DNA of 64,000 bases, from positions 558,001 to 622,000 of the forward strand of contig JAYXKI010000011.1 in NCBI GenBank assembly GCA_037892935.1, given 5' to 3'. This document shows positions 13,267 to 25,127 of the stretch, one piece after another; the stretch's first letter is position 1, and each line of letters starts with the position of its first letter. The notes under the pieces were generated by a model. That model was given only the letters and a program-made list of their open reading frames with translations. It had not been told where the DNA came from and did not search any database. Source of the stretch: Phlebopus portentosus. Taxonomy: Eukaryota; Basidiomycota; Agaricomycetes; Boletales; Boletinellaceae. The position numbers were made by a program, and so were the translations under genes.

Positions 13267-14741
13267 ATGGTAGGTTCTTCGCCGAAATTCTGTAACACGG
13301 GCGGGAAGCTAATGGTACGTTTTTTATGATTCGATAGGCCGACGGCGACCTTCCCGAACCATCCTCCCTCTATGGGTACACTCCCACGGCGACAGTGTGC
13401 GTCGCCTTCATCGTAGTGTTCGGTATTAGTGCCGGTGAGTCCTCTTCTTTCTTCATCGCGCCCTTCATCCTTCTGATCTTGTCCACGTTCTCATATATCC
13501 AGTAATCCACGGATGTCAGGCGGTCGCTTGGAAGTTATGGTGGTTCCTCGCCATGCCGTGCCTCTGCTGCGTTCTGGAAGTCGCTGGATGGCTCGGGAGA
13601 TTTTGGTCGAGTTTTGCGCCCGCTGACTTGTTGCCGTACACTATCCAGTGCGTGGCGTGTCCATTGCCTAAACAGGGAGAGCGTGTGAGAGTACGTGCTG
13701 CTGACGAAGTCTTCTAAAATTAGAACTGTCGCCACTGTGATTGCGCCCACGCCATTGCTTGCGGCCAACTTCATGATCCTTGGGATGCTGATTCGGTATC
13801 TTGGAGAAGAATTCAGTCGGATCTCACCCAAGCTTTGTGAGGATCTTTGCTTGACTCTTATTCCCGCGCCTTGCTTATTTTCGTTTCTTTTGCAGATGCC
13901 ATTATCTTCACTTCAGCGGTAAGTTTAAATGAGTGGCTTCGTAGATATTTATATTTACGCTTAAACCTTAGGACATCGTTGCATTGATTATACAGGCATT
14001 TGGAGGTGCGAAAGCGTCAAGTGCTGTCAGCAATGGAGAGGACCCGGAAGGGTAAGTTATTCTACTGTTCAAGTACGAAATTATTTCTCACATCCCACTT
14101 CTAGGGGAGCTCATATAATGCTTATCGGAATCATCCTTCAAATGGTCGCGATAACTTTCTATGTGCTATTGGCTTCAGAATTCTTTGTTCGCTTCGTTAC
14201 GAAAAGACCTGTCCGGATGACTAGTTACCTTGCTGTGGACCCGTCAAAGAAGCATCTTCACACGAAGATGAAAATCATGATTTTTGGTCTTGGATTCAGC
14301 ACCGTTTGCATTTTCATCAGGTAAAATCATGCTGATTCCGCCGCAAGTATAGACAATTGGGACTGATGAGCGCTTGAAATAGGACGGTGTATCGTACGAT
14401 CGAGCTTTTGAACGGTTTCACGGGGAGAATCATCCGAACACAGATTTACTTCAGTCAGTAGATTCTTCCGATCCAGTCCATCATTGGGTCTCATTCGTTT
14501 TTTCACAGATGTTCTTGATGGACTCATGATCGTATTAGCAACGTATTGTTTGAACTTCCTGCATCCAGGATACCTTCTAGCAGATGTTATTGAAGAAGAA
14601 CGGAGAGCGAAGAGCTCTGGTTCGAGCTCAAAAGCTGGTATGAAAGACACGCTGCCTCTTGTGAGGATACAGAGCTACGTGGACCCTTATGATGACAAGA
14701 CTCTGCCCGGATCAAAGACGAACAGCATGGTTGTTGCATGA
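13267..14741 (+). CDS. RTA1-like seven-TM protein
   Basis: Integral membrane protein of the fungal RTA1 / lipid-translocating exporter family, whose members (Rta1, Rsb1, Pug1) are linked to resistance to 7-aminocholesterol, long-chain base movement and porphyrin handling. Exon 1 is only the ATG. After an intron of about 68 nt the protein reads ADGDLPEPSSLYGYTPTATV. Hydrophobic segments follow: VCVAFIVVFGISAVIHGCQ, WWFLAMPCLCCVLEVAGWLG, VATVIAPTPLLAANFMIL, a segment after YAIIFTSADIVALIIQAFGG, IMLIGIILQMVAITFYVLLA, KIMIFGLGFSTVCIFIR and VLDGLMIVLATYCLNFLHPG. The motifs FTSAD...IIQAFGG and IRTVYRTIELLNGF...LDG.M are family signatures. The C-terminal tail is cytosolic and Ser/Lys-rich. The stop is TGA at 14739-14741. 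Confidence 0.88.
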
Positions 14742-15886
14742 TCCATGCATTTATTTTGTCACTCTTCTATATAATCGTCTTGGACACTTTTTTAGTGACT
14801 CACAAGGACTTGGTTATGACTTCCCTTCATTTTTGCATCCGCTCCGTGGTAGATTAGAATTCAATGTGTCTAAATTAAGCTCTGCAGTTCCCTTCGGTGC
14901 TTCCCTTTGCTCCTCAAACAATCAGTACAGCCCCCATCTGCGTGGAGACCGAGTGCTTATGCCTTAATGTTGCTTTCAAATAAGACGCCCATAGTTCGGC
15001 GTTCTCGGTGTACTTAGATCGGAGGGTAGCCTCATATCAGTAGGTTCACTGCCCTGCACATCGTAGACGCTCATATAGCATTTCAACATCAAGCTTGACT
15101 CCCCAGCAGATTGCAAGTAATGACAGTCGTGCTTATCCACATGCCGAAAGAACACCGATAGATAGCATGTTCAAGAGATGCTATGCAAAAGTACTGGAAT
15201 GTTCGTTAATCTAGCCATTCCAGACGGCGATGTACCTTATATGTCTATCTGCATAGATGTGTAGCATGTAGCACACGTTGTAAGGTTCATCGATATACAC
15301 AGAGTTTGTTCAATCAAGTGTACCTGGAAGCCCTAACCTTCACTAGTTATCCGCGCAGTGGGTTATTTGCGCGGAGAGCGAGGCGGCGCCTACGGAAACG
15401 GCGATTTGGCTGAGCATTAGTCTGATCTAGGCAGGGAAGAAAAGCGGAAGCGTTGCTTGAGTCGGTGTATGCCTGCAATTTGACCCCACTTAGGTTGTCC
15501 ATGCAATCGATTGCCTCTGTTGTCTTCGGTGGTGGCGCTAAACCGTGTTTAATGGGGCGCCTTATGCCGTAGGGTGCAACAAAGGCAACGAGGCGTATTC
15601 CTTATTTGTCCAGACTCAGCCTCACTGGGAAGAGGCACTGCACATAATCAAAGCTATAAGAATGCAATGAACAAAAAATTCAACCCAGAAGTTGTTCATT
15701 GTGGTTAGTGCCTAAGAAATTCTTTGTGCCACATCGAAACGCGTCAAGGGCTGAGATTACGTAACAGTATAAATACGCGAGACGCGTCGAGAAAATCGCG
15801 TCGCGTTCCTTTCTTGTCACCTGCAACAACCGCCTAGCTACACTTTCTCCCCACTGGGCTCTCATCTCTCCGGGGTCGTCGTCTAT
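14742..15886. other. intergenic region, no gene seen
   Basis: About 1.1 kb without a convincing coding region on either strand. A short inverted repeat (CCGCGCA, 10-nt loop, TGCGCGG) occurs near 15352-15375. The right end contains the promoter of the SNF2 gene. Confidence 0.5.
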
Positions 15887-18800
15887 CATCGAAGGACAAT
15901 GCGGGCTCTCCCAGGACAGAAGACGAGCTTCTTGCGCTTGCGAAGAAGCAGCTTTTATTGCCCCCTGCCGCTAATGTATGTATATATATGGCTTCCTTTC
16001 TTCGTGTTTTGATCGCCGGACGTGTGGGTCCTGTTCCGCTTTACTGAAATGAATTGGCAGAGTCTTGTTCCGAAGGTTTATCTCGCCGAGCTTCAGAGAC
16101 ACATTGAAATTTTCCCGTCCGACACAAATGTAAGTGATTCTTCATCCTGTGTAGTCAAGCGCTTCTCTTCGTCCATCGCCTTTGTTTTTGTGGTGTCAGC
16201 GCCTTTTTCTTCGGCGGGGTGCGAGGCAACTGAGCCTCAAGCGCGTCCCGTCACAGTGGAACGTCACAACTGGACGCGTCGATCCGATACCGAGAGTGTA
16301 CTCGTGGCACGTGCACCAGCTTTTCATTCTTCTCTTGGTTCGAGTAAGCAAATCTGACCTTTTCTGATAGTTCAACATCACCCGTCAGCCTGGTACTGGA
16401 TGTACGTGCGCTAAATGTTAAATTTGTCGGAACCGCTAGCTAATCATTAGAAACGTCAGTCGGAATTATTACTTGTCTTGAAACTGGCTGCCAGGGATTG
16501 CAAATTCCCCTGACTCGAAGCGCAAAAGTCTCTGATGGTGGGAAGAAGGATGGTATTGGGGGTCTTATAGCCTATCGGGTAGGGTATAGAGCGAAGCAAA
16601 TATGCACATACTTGCTGACTTTAATACCAGGAGCATATCAATAATCATGGGGCCCACAAGTCAAGCCGCAATGCGCGACTTCAGCAAATGAAGAATCCTG
16701 TACAACGTGCTTTGAGTAGCAGATCTAATGTGAGAAACTGCGAATCTTACTCCTTTCGTCGCGTGTCTGATGCGATCTCTACAGAGTGATTCTTCTAACT
16801 CTGGTACTCCAACCAGCTCGCAAGGCTCGCGACTTAAGCTCGTCAGCGTTGTCGATAGAACCGGGACGCCTGCTGTGGCAACACTCACAAACCCCATTGC
16901 CTCGGGCACGCATGGCTCTTCGGATCTTAATCGGTTTTCAGATGCGATAACAGCGGGAACCACAGCGGTGCCGAAGAAGCGCCCATCAGATGGGACTTAT
17001 GAAAAAACCGGAGAACAGACGGCGCCTGGCCTTCAGACTATAAATAAGAAGAGCCGACGCGCAGAGGCCCCTCGCTCAATAGCGCTTGGTTTTGTACCGG
17101 GAAAAGGTGACGGGACAATGAGGTCGCCTCTAGCACCCCATGATGATAATAGGTCTTCAATATATCCACCTGCCCTACATAGCTTCTCTGCAACTCCAGT
17201 TCCCTTTCCTCCTTCTTCGTCATCCAGCTCTGAATCATCGATGCTCAGTAGTCCGGTGGGAACGAATGGAATGCAGGACGGCGAAACTTTGTTCAGGATC
17301 GCCGAGGAAATGAACAAGCTCAGGGAGGCACTAGATGATTCAATTCCGCCGATTGCATCAAGTTCAACGCTGCAATATCCTCCTATGCCGAACCCTGATC
17401 AGTCCCAGATCGCAGGCGGCGCTCTTTACAGGACTATGGAGAAATATTCGAACATAACGAATGCGTTTAGTGGGCAAGATTTTGGTACTCCCGGCATGTC
17501 AGATGAAGATAGCAATGAAGACATCCATGGTTTTGGTAGATCTATTAATCGTGATCGTACAGCCCAGACCGCGCAGTAGGTGTTTTCTCGTAGGTTGAAC
17601 TTACAAGTCTCTTAAGCACCTCCTAGGCTACAGGAGTTCTTTCAAATTGCTGGTAACGCAGAACAATTTGACACGAATGCATCTGTAGGAGACGCGCTTA
17701 AGCGTCTCAACCTCCCGAATCTTTCGACAAAATTTCCAGGCCTCGATATCATGCTCATGCCTCATCAAGTCATCGGCGTAGCTTGGATGCTCGACAAAGA
17801 GCAAGGTCCCAAGAAGGGCGGTATTCTCAGCGACGAAATGGGATTGGGAAAGGTCCGCTTCTCTCCTTACATTCACTACTAGTAGTCTAACGTAGTTTCC
17901 GCATCAGACCGTACAAATGTATCTTCGAAGTGCTCACCTCTCCGCTTTTCCGCCTAATCTTTATACTATTTTAGGATTGCCACTATTATGGCGAATCAAT
18001 CGGACGATCCAGCTGTGAAGACAACTTTAATCATTGCGCCTTTAGCTCTGCTGGGTCAATGGAAGCTTGAGATCGAAATGAAGACGAATGATGGCCTTTC
18101 GGTTCATATTTATCATGGCTCGGAGAAAGCCAAATCGAAGAAGACCTTACAAAAGGCGGATGTGGTTCTGACAACTTATGGCGTACGTATGCTGGCCGAT
18201 TTCCGAGTCATACTTGTGCTAATATTGGTTTCCCAGACACTGGCTCAAGAATGGTTTGACGCTGAGGAATTCGAGAAACAGTTAAGGCTAGAAGCAGAAG
18301 GGAAGAAACGGAAGAAGAAGAATGGGTTTATTGAGAGTGACAGCGAAGACGAGAGAGCCCATAGACGCAAGCAGAGGAAGAAATGTGACAATTAATTCCT
18401 TTTCATCTATATTTCTTTCTCTCATGACTAACGATACTTCTAGCCGGACTTCTCTTTACGATGATGGTAATTCAGTTGTTCTATTCGTCTTTTGGCTGTC
18501 TTTATGACCTTCTCCATTCTAGTGGCATCGCATCGTTTTGGACGAAGCACAGAATATTCGGAATAAGCGTACAAGTATGCCGAAAGCCCTTAACCAAGCT
18601 CGACATTTAACTGATCTGCCCCGTAGGAAGCTCACAGGCCGTCGCCGAACTGGAGGCTACATACAGATGGTGTCTGACTGGGTGAGATCAGTTAACGTAA
18701 TTCCATTCGTCTTGTATTCTGATCAATTACTTAGAACTCCGATTATTAATGGACTAGAAGACGCGTACGGACCCTTCCGTTTCCTTAGACTTGGGCCTTG

Positions 18801-21317
18801 GGACGGTAAGTACCCATCTACAACCTGGCTGGAAACATCAAAGTAACCCGTACCCATAAGGTCGCGAAGAGTTCTATGACCACATCATCCGGATGTCGAA
18901 GAAATGCCGTATGTCCTTTACTCATCTTCACGAGAATCACTATTTCATGAAACATTATTATAGCGGACCTTTGTTCTAAACGATTGCAAGCTATTTTTGC
19001 CACGTGTCTCTTGCGTCGTAGGAAGGACTCGATGCTTGACGGGAAGAGACTTGTTGAGCTCCCGCCGAAAGACGTGCAGCTCGTCAAGCTAGAATTCACG
19101 CCCGAGGAGCAGGAGATTTACCACGCGGTACATTTAACATCTCTTTGTGTTCGTAATACATATAGCTCAGACTGTTCACAGGTCGAAACACGAAGTCAAA
19201 TGAAGTTCAATAGATACCTTAGGGCTGGGACTGTATTGAAAAATTATGCTCACGGTAAGCCCTACTTCACGATTTGCTACGGCTCAGAATCCTTATTTGG
19301 TTGTCCTCTCTTTCAGTGCTCGTATTACTACTTCGTCTCCGACAAGTCTGTACGCACACCTCGCTGATTACTGAAGACGAAGGAATTATTGTGGACGATG
19401 AACTGGATAACATGGACGAAGATAAGAGAGATGACGTTATAATGGCCCATTCTGAGCTGGGGCGCGAATTTGTCGATAGGCTGAAGAAGAAGTTGAGAGA
19501 CATAGCATTAGAGCGTATGGCTGCGGAGAAAAAGGCAAGAATATGCGGTCTAATAGAGATCTCTCTAATCAGTCTTCCTTCAGTCTGTAGATGCTGGTGT
19601 GGATGAAGAATGTCCTGTGTGCTTTGGGGTCCTGACGGACGCGATTGTCACTCCTTGCATGCATATCTTCTGTCGCGAGTGCATCCGTGAGTAGTCATGC
19701 GCCTAATCAGGATGAAACGTTCTGACCGATGAATAGATGCCTATCTCGCGACTCCTGCGGCCCCTGGGCCCGACGAGGGAAATCTGAAGGCTGATGAGCG
19801 AACCTGTAAGAAGATTGATAAAATCGCCCGAATCAACTCTTAGATTCCTCCCCATAGGTCCTGTCTGCCGCGGCGCGATCAGCAAGAAGAAATTGTTCTC
19901 TCGTGCAGCATTTGAACCAACTGATGAAGAACTAATCGGCGAAACGGACACGACAAATGGGGAGACGAAAGATGTCAAACTTGCTAAGGAAGAAGAAGAG
20001 TATATGCCCGATGTTTTATCTCTGCTTAAATCTTCCGGGAACAGCAAAGAAAGGTCCAAATCGAGCTCAAAGTGCAAGAAACTGCGAAAGAAACGTGCAA
20101 AGAGGGTTATTCTTGATTCCGAGGAGGACGATGACGAAGAAGACGACCTCAGCGACTTCATTGTTCATACTGACGAAGACGAAGAAGAGAAAAACGAGCG
20201 CCGCAGGCTTAAGAAAAGGCTTGGGAAACGTCGCGCTTCTTCGGCCTACTCGGAAGAGAGCGAAAGTGAGGACACTGACGACGATGACATCGTCCACGGC
20301 CGTAATAAGTCAATCAGGGACCTTGCTCCCATTAAGGCTATGTCTAAGTTGCTTCCATCGACGAAGATGAAGGTATGTGCTCTTGCATGGGAATTCATGA
20401 GATTAAATGCTCATATCCGAATAAGCATATGATGAACAACCTCGAGACTTGGGCCAGAGAGCACCCTGACGAGAAGGTATGTCGTTCGAATTTGATCTAT
20501 TTATAGGCTTACGAACGTGTTGCTGTAGACCATGATAATTTCCCAATGGACTCAAGCACTTGACCTTGTCTCCAACTATCTTACGAGGAAAGGCATCAAG
20601 CACGTCAAGTAGGTGTTTGTTTCATCAGTCACGCGTATGTTAAATGGGATTGTAGATTCCAAGGTGACATGTCTCGTGAGAGGAGGGATAAGGCAGTCCG
20701 CATTTTTATGAAGAAGAATGATGCGACTGTCATGCTTATGAGTTTGAAATGCGGAGGCGTCGGATTGGTGAGTGTCTTTCTTCGCTTCCCGATTCTAATC
20801 TGACAGCAATAACTCTAGAACTTGACCCGAGCAAATCGTAAGTATATTCTTTCGTTCATCGAAATGTTCGCTCACCGGAGTACCTCTTAGGTGTGATATC
20901 CCTGGACTTGGGTTGGAGCGAGGCTGTTGAAAATCAGGCGTTTGATCGTGTTCATCGCCTCGGTCAGACGCGACCCGTATTTGTCGAGCGTCTCGTCATT
21001 AGCAATACTGTCGAGGATCGTGTTCTTGCACTTCAAGAGAAGAAGGTCGGAAATATGTATATTATTGTCATTAGATGGCTCATGTGCGTTACAGAGGAAC
21101 CTTGCCGATGGTAGTCTCGGTGAAGGAAATGGTCAGAAGATAGGACGTAAGTGATCAACTACTTCGGTTGACAAATGTTTGGCTCATAAATTTTCGACCA
21201 GGCTTGTCCGTCCGCGAACTGGCCAATCGTAAATCATTGTTTATGTTTCTCTTTGATGATCTGCTCACTGGGTCTTTTTTAGTGTTCGGCCTGGACCATT
21301 ATGGTAATCGTCTGTAG
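15887..21317 (+). CDS. SNF2-family ATPase with embedded RING finger (Uls1/Rad5/Rad16 class)
   Basis: Large nuclear DNA translocase and probable ubiquitin ligase. Order: disordered Ser-rich N-terminus; ATPase lobe 1 with [16 protein letters not shown], Walker [12 protein letters not shown] (spliced near 17848), [21 protein letters not shown] box [11 protein letters not shown] and LTGTPIING; then RING C3HC4 ([25 protein letters not shown], then CPLCR after an intron) at about 19605-19870; then lobe 2 with [28 protein letters not shown] and [25 protein letters not shown] between the helicase halves defines the Rad5/Rad16/Uls1 group. Two SUMO-interaction-like cores flank the RING (GIIVDDEL and [11 protein letters not shown]), which favours Uls1. 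Basic NLS-like runs occur near 18300-18390 and 20060-20230. The first exon's frame is clear ([17 protein letters not shown]) but has no in-frame ATG (see findings), so the start is approximate. Confidence 0.85.
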
Positions 21318-21844
21318 GAACAGTAACTTCTCGGCCTCTTTCTTGGACTTGTACCTCCATTCATCCCCTGGGACCCTCATACGGATGGTTTTCTTCCTTT
21401 CTTGATCGCAATATTCAAGTCGCGTTATAACCAGACGTAGATACCTTCTAGTTTCGTTTTGTTGACCCATTCCATTTACCTACTACTGCTACTACTACTT
21501 CTACCCTGACATAGCACCCGTAACATACTAACACATTTTTCTTGGTACTGATACTGACGCCTCATTAATGCGTACATTCTGGATGGAGTCGCACAAATAA
21601 ACGGTGACATTACCTGATTTTATTTATTTTCCTCGTTCCGTGGCAAAAAAAAAAAAAAAAAAAAAAAGAAAGGATCCGAGTGAGAATGTATACGTGTCCT
21701 TATTACATAAGCAATCCCTTACATGGTAACTACAAGTTTCTCTGGACAGCACATCTCTACCACGCACGACGCGCAAAGGGAGCAAGTGACACGCTCGTCT
21801 CTTTCTTACTCCCACCGCCACCGACCCTTGCTCGTCGTCCAGTC
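21318..21844. promoter_or_regulatory. SNF2 3' end and SURF4 promoter, with a 23-nt poly(dA) tract
   Basis: About 530 bp of non-coding DNA between two plus-strand genes. A run of 23 A residues lies at 21645-21667, about 180 bp upstream of the SURF4 start. Poly(dA:dT) tracts in fungal promoters exclude nucleosomes, which is the likely role. No other motif stands out. Confidence 0.45.
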
Positions 21845-23127
21845 ATGACATCCCGTATCAACATTGCGCGCCCTGCTGGCGCGTCGACGTACAGCCCAAG
21901 CTACAGTCCAGATCCTCATGGGTTTGGCACTTCGCGCCCCAGCAGCAGCGGCTTTCGCGCGGCGAACGGGACGGACTCAGACGACCCTCTCGCAAAGCTG
22001 CGCACAATTTCCTCGAAGATCGAGGACTACATCGAGATCTACTCGCAGCCTTTGAAACCCCACGTGCCCGCCATAGGCCGTTTTCTCATCATTGTCACTT
22101 TTCTGGAGGACGCGTGGCGAATCACGACACAATGGAGTGACCAGCTGTGGTACTTACAGAGGTCGGTTGGCTTGTTGCCGCTTAGGTGTTGTTTTGTTCG
22201 TCCGTAAACTCATTGCTGTGAATCAGGCATAGGAAATTTCCTTGGGGACTGTCGCATACTTTCTTACTGCTCAACGTCATTGTGAGTTTTTCCTGGTTTC
22301 TCGTAATGCGAATAAGGCCCGTGTTATTCGCATCCTCCTTGATGAAGTGTCGAAGAACTTGCATGTGGCATTCGTCTTGATCTATTCCTCTTCATCCGCA
22401 CCTTCCTTACTAATTCTCACATCTACATAGGTTATGGTCGTTGCATCCGGAGCAGTCATCACCAAGCGACACACTGAATACGCTGTCATTGGCTTATTAG
22501 GGGTTGTCATCATTCAGGGCTTTGGATATGGTCTCATTTTCGATCTGACGTTCTTCCTTCGAAACCTGTCTGTCATTGGAGGCTTGTTCATGGTCTTCAG
22601 CGATTCGATGATCAACAGAAAAAAACCGTTTGCGGGTCTTCCCAGTATTAGCGAGACAGACAGAAAAAAATAGTACGTTGCAGTTCCCATACGCACGTAA
22701 CACCTTCTTGACAACGACTCTGTATATAGTTTCTTACTTGCAGGCCGAGTACTGCTCATTTTCCTCTTCCTGGGGTTCATGATCCAAGGCAAATGGAGCA
22801 TTGGGCGTGTTTTCGTCTCTATCGTCGGTCTTATTGCGTGTATCATGGTTGCTGTTGGCTTCAAGGCCAAGTGGTCCGCTGCCTTCCTCGTCCTGGTCCT
22901 CAGTGTATTCAATGTCATTGTCAACAACTTCTGGGCTGTGCATTCAGCACATCCCCAGCGCGATTTCCTCAAATATGACTTTTTCCAAACATTATGTGAG
23001 TTGTATCCTCTTGCCGTTGTGAGAAGAACTAAATATTTCTCTATGCAGCGATCGTCGGAGGTCTTCTTTGCTCGTAAACATGGGCCCAGGAGGCTTGTCT
23101 GTTGATGAGAAGAAGAAGGTGTATTAG
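21845..23127 (+). CDS. Erv29/SURF4 family cargo receptor
   Basis: Multi-span ER membrane protein that packages soluble secretory cargo into COPII vesicles and cycles back to the ER. Starts MTSRINIARPAGASTYSPSY. After a short disordered region comes the conserved SSKIEDYIEIYSQPLKPHVP, then FLEDAWRITTQWSDQLWYLQ and PWGLSHTFLLLNVI. Membrane segments follow, including YAVIGLLGVVIIQGFGYGL, FFLRNLSVIGGLFMVFSDS, GRVLLIFLFLGFMIQGKW, VSIVGLIACIMVAVGFKAKW and AAFLVLVLSVFNVIVNNFW. The C-terminus (GPGGLSVDEKKKVY) ends in KKVY, a canonical KKXX COPI retrieval signal. Length and motifs match Erv29 (about 300 residues). Five introns were read. The TAG is at 23125-23127. Confidence 0.93.
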
Positions 23128-23313
23128 TTGAAGAATAGTCTGATGGCCACGAGCAGAGGGCGATGTGAACAAAAACTTTGCATTTGCGTTTGATCCTTCT
23201 ACATGTAAATTGCATGTCAAGGGAAAGTCTTTGTGTAGATTCCAACATTCTCCGCTGAATGATATATTCTGCTTCCCGTATTGCGTGATGAATGAGGTAA
23301 CAGAGTCATAGCG

Positions 23314-24368
23314 TCCAGTGCAGGTACTGGTGGCCGAGGATGAGTGCAGATATGTGGGTGTATGTGCAGGGGTGTGATCGTTGTCAGCAGACAAAGGCTC
23401 TAAGGACAATGAGAGCAAAGGTTTTGCACCCTAACAAGGTGCCGGAGGTGCCATGGCAGATTGTCATGGTCGACCTAATCGGAGAGTTGCCAGAATCAAA
23501 TAGGTTCAATGCGATTTGCATAGTGGTCGATCGCTTTAGCAAACAAATCTATGCGATTCCAACGACGACAAAGTTAACGGCTGAAGGCATGGCTAGGATC
23601 TACAGAGACCACGTCTTCCGATTACATGGACTACCACGGAAGATCATTCACGACCAAGGGGTGCAATTCGATGTGAAGATGATGAAGGAGTTGTACAAGC
23701 TCCTCCACATTGAAGGCAACCCGTCGACAGCATATCACCCACAAACTGATGGACAGACAGAGCGGGTTAATCAGGAACTAGAACAATACCTGCGGCTATA
23801 CGTCAACCATCGGCAGTCGGACTGGGCAGACTGGCTGGCTCTCGCAGAATTCGCATACAACAACCGCGAACATTCAGCGACAAAGCTATCTCCCTTCTTC
23901 GTTAACATGGGAATGCACCTCTTAGACTTCACAGGGGTTGGAATGGCATTGTCGAACCTGTCAGCAGAAGAATTTGCCAAGCATGTCAAGGAGGTGCATG
24001 AACTCGCCCAAGGTAACCTAACCCAAGCGAATGAAGACATGAAGCATTTCTATGACCGTCATGCTGGGAAGTCCATTACCTATGAGGCAGGGCAGAGAGT
24101 CTTCTTAGATGGACGAAATATCAAGACGATCTGACCAACGAAGAAGATGGATGATAAATGGTTCGGTCCCTTCGAGGTAGTGGAAAAGGTTGGCGCAAGC
24201 GCATACAGACTCAAACTACCAAAGACCTGGAAGAAGGTCCATCCAGTTTTCAATAAGATCTTGCTCAAACCAGCCATCCAACCGTCCTTCGAATCTCAGA
24301 AGAAGCCACCTCCACCACACTTAACACACAAGCCCGAGACCAGTATCAACGTGTTTGTGCATCCCTAA
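23314..24368 (+). mobile_element. Ty3/gypsy retrotransposon fragment (integrase region, broken)
   Basis: Remnant of a gypsy-type pol gene. It begins inside the zinc-binding domain (YWWPRMSADMWVYVQGCDRC; the upstream HH pair is missing) and runs through the integrase core. The DDE triad is visible as VDLIG, HDQGVQFD and ERVNQELEQ. The frame stops at a TGA near 24132-24134 in the GPY/F-proximal linker and reopens at once (KKMDDKWFGPFEVVEKVG, LKLPKTWKKVHPVFNKILL). It ends before a chromodomain. Reverse transcriptase, protease, gag and LTRs are absent. The stop looks like CGA changed to TGA, a C-to-T transition as expected from methylated-cytosine decay. It lies about 190 bp after the SURF4 stop codon. 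Confidence 0.85.
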
Positions 24369-24828
24369 ACTACGTGGCATTCTATTGAAGGTTTCTAAAA
24401 ACAATTCTTGAACAAACCCTTGCTTCTTTGATGTCTAGGTCTAGGCATTCATTTTTTTTGCCAGTGTATCCGGAATACCCGACGACTTCTCTTTCACGCG
24501 TTCACGCGCCTGATGGACTAAAAGGGTAGCTCCTTCTTGATTTAGCAGCCTCTGCCCCGATAAGCAACCAGGCCGGAAAGGTCCTCCCATGATGCTTTAT
24601 CAAACAATGCCTGTTCTCGTTGGTCTCCTTACTGGTATAGCTGAACTTAGAGAACAATGAAATATAGCGGCAAAATAATATAGTGAAAAAAAAGGACTGC
24701 TTGGAAATACCTTCTATCTAGGAAGGTACTACTATATTTTCGGAAGACAATACCTTGTTTGTCCGTCACGCGCGTGTTGGAAAAAGAGTCGTGCAGGACA
24801 AGGTTTCCGGATACTCTGTAAACCGTGG

Positions 24829-24944
24829 AATTAATTAGATTTTGACAAATCTGTGGAAGTTCAGTACTTTATATGGATAGCCTCGGATTTACGAGAGAGC
24901 GGGAGATGTGTACGTTCCGTACATGTAATTTTGATCCGTTTGTT
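24829..24944. repeat. dispersed repeat, copy 1
   Basis: About 115 bp similar to 38566-38665. Shared landmarks are TTCAGTACTTT, CCTCGGA, then TTACGAGAGAGCGGGAGA and TTTGATCCGTTTG. Both copies sit at the edges of the kinase region. The rest of 24369-24990 shows no gene or recognised element. Confidence 0.65.
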
Positions 24945-24989
24945 CCAGACCCTTTTTTCCTTTTGTGGAGCAGAAGACCGGCAAAAGTC

Positions 24990-25127
24990 TGATATTAGAG
25001 ACGCCAGCGATTATGCTATCCAAAATCCGGCAGATTTAAATACATGCGTAGATGCCAAATTACATGAAACTATGTATTATTATTACAAACATGCACGAAA
25101 GCGTGATCAAAAGAAACAAGAATACAC
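24990..25127. repeat. conserved 3' flank of the FunK1 genes (copy A)
   Basis: The same segment follows each kinase gene: 24990-25127 (A), about 28430-28548 (B), 32977-33085 (C, with a short internal deletion) and 42680-42812 (D). Landmarks are GACGCCAGCG, TTATGCTATCCA, ATACATGCGTAGATGCC and ATGATCAAA. It is probably 3' UTR plus downstream DNA copied with the gene, showing that the duplication unit is larger than the coding region. Confidence 0.7.

Noticed and set aside
21645..21667. Poly(A) run as the 3' end of a retroposed sequence
   Set aside because: No target duplication or gene-like sequence precedes it. A promoter poly(dA) tract is simpler.
22514..23248. 244-codon minus-strand ORF over the SURF4 gene
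   Set aside because: Overlaps the SURF4 exons and introns on the opposite strand. SURF4 is certain.
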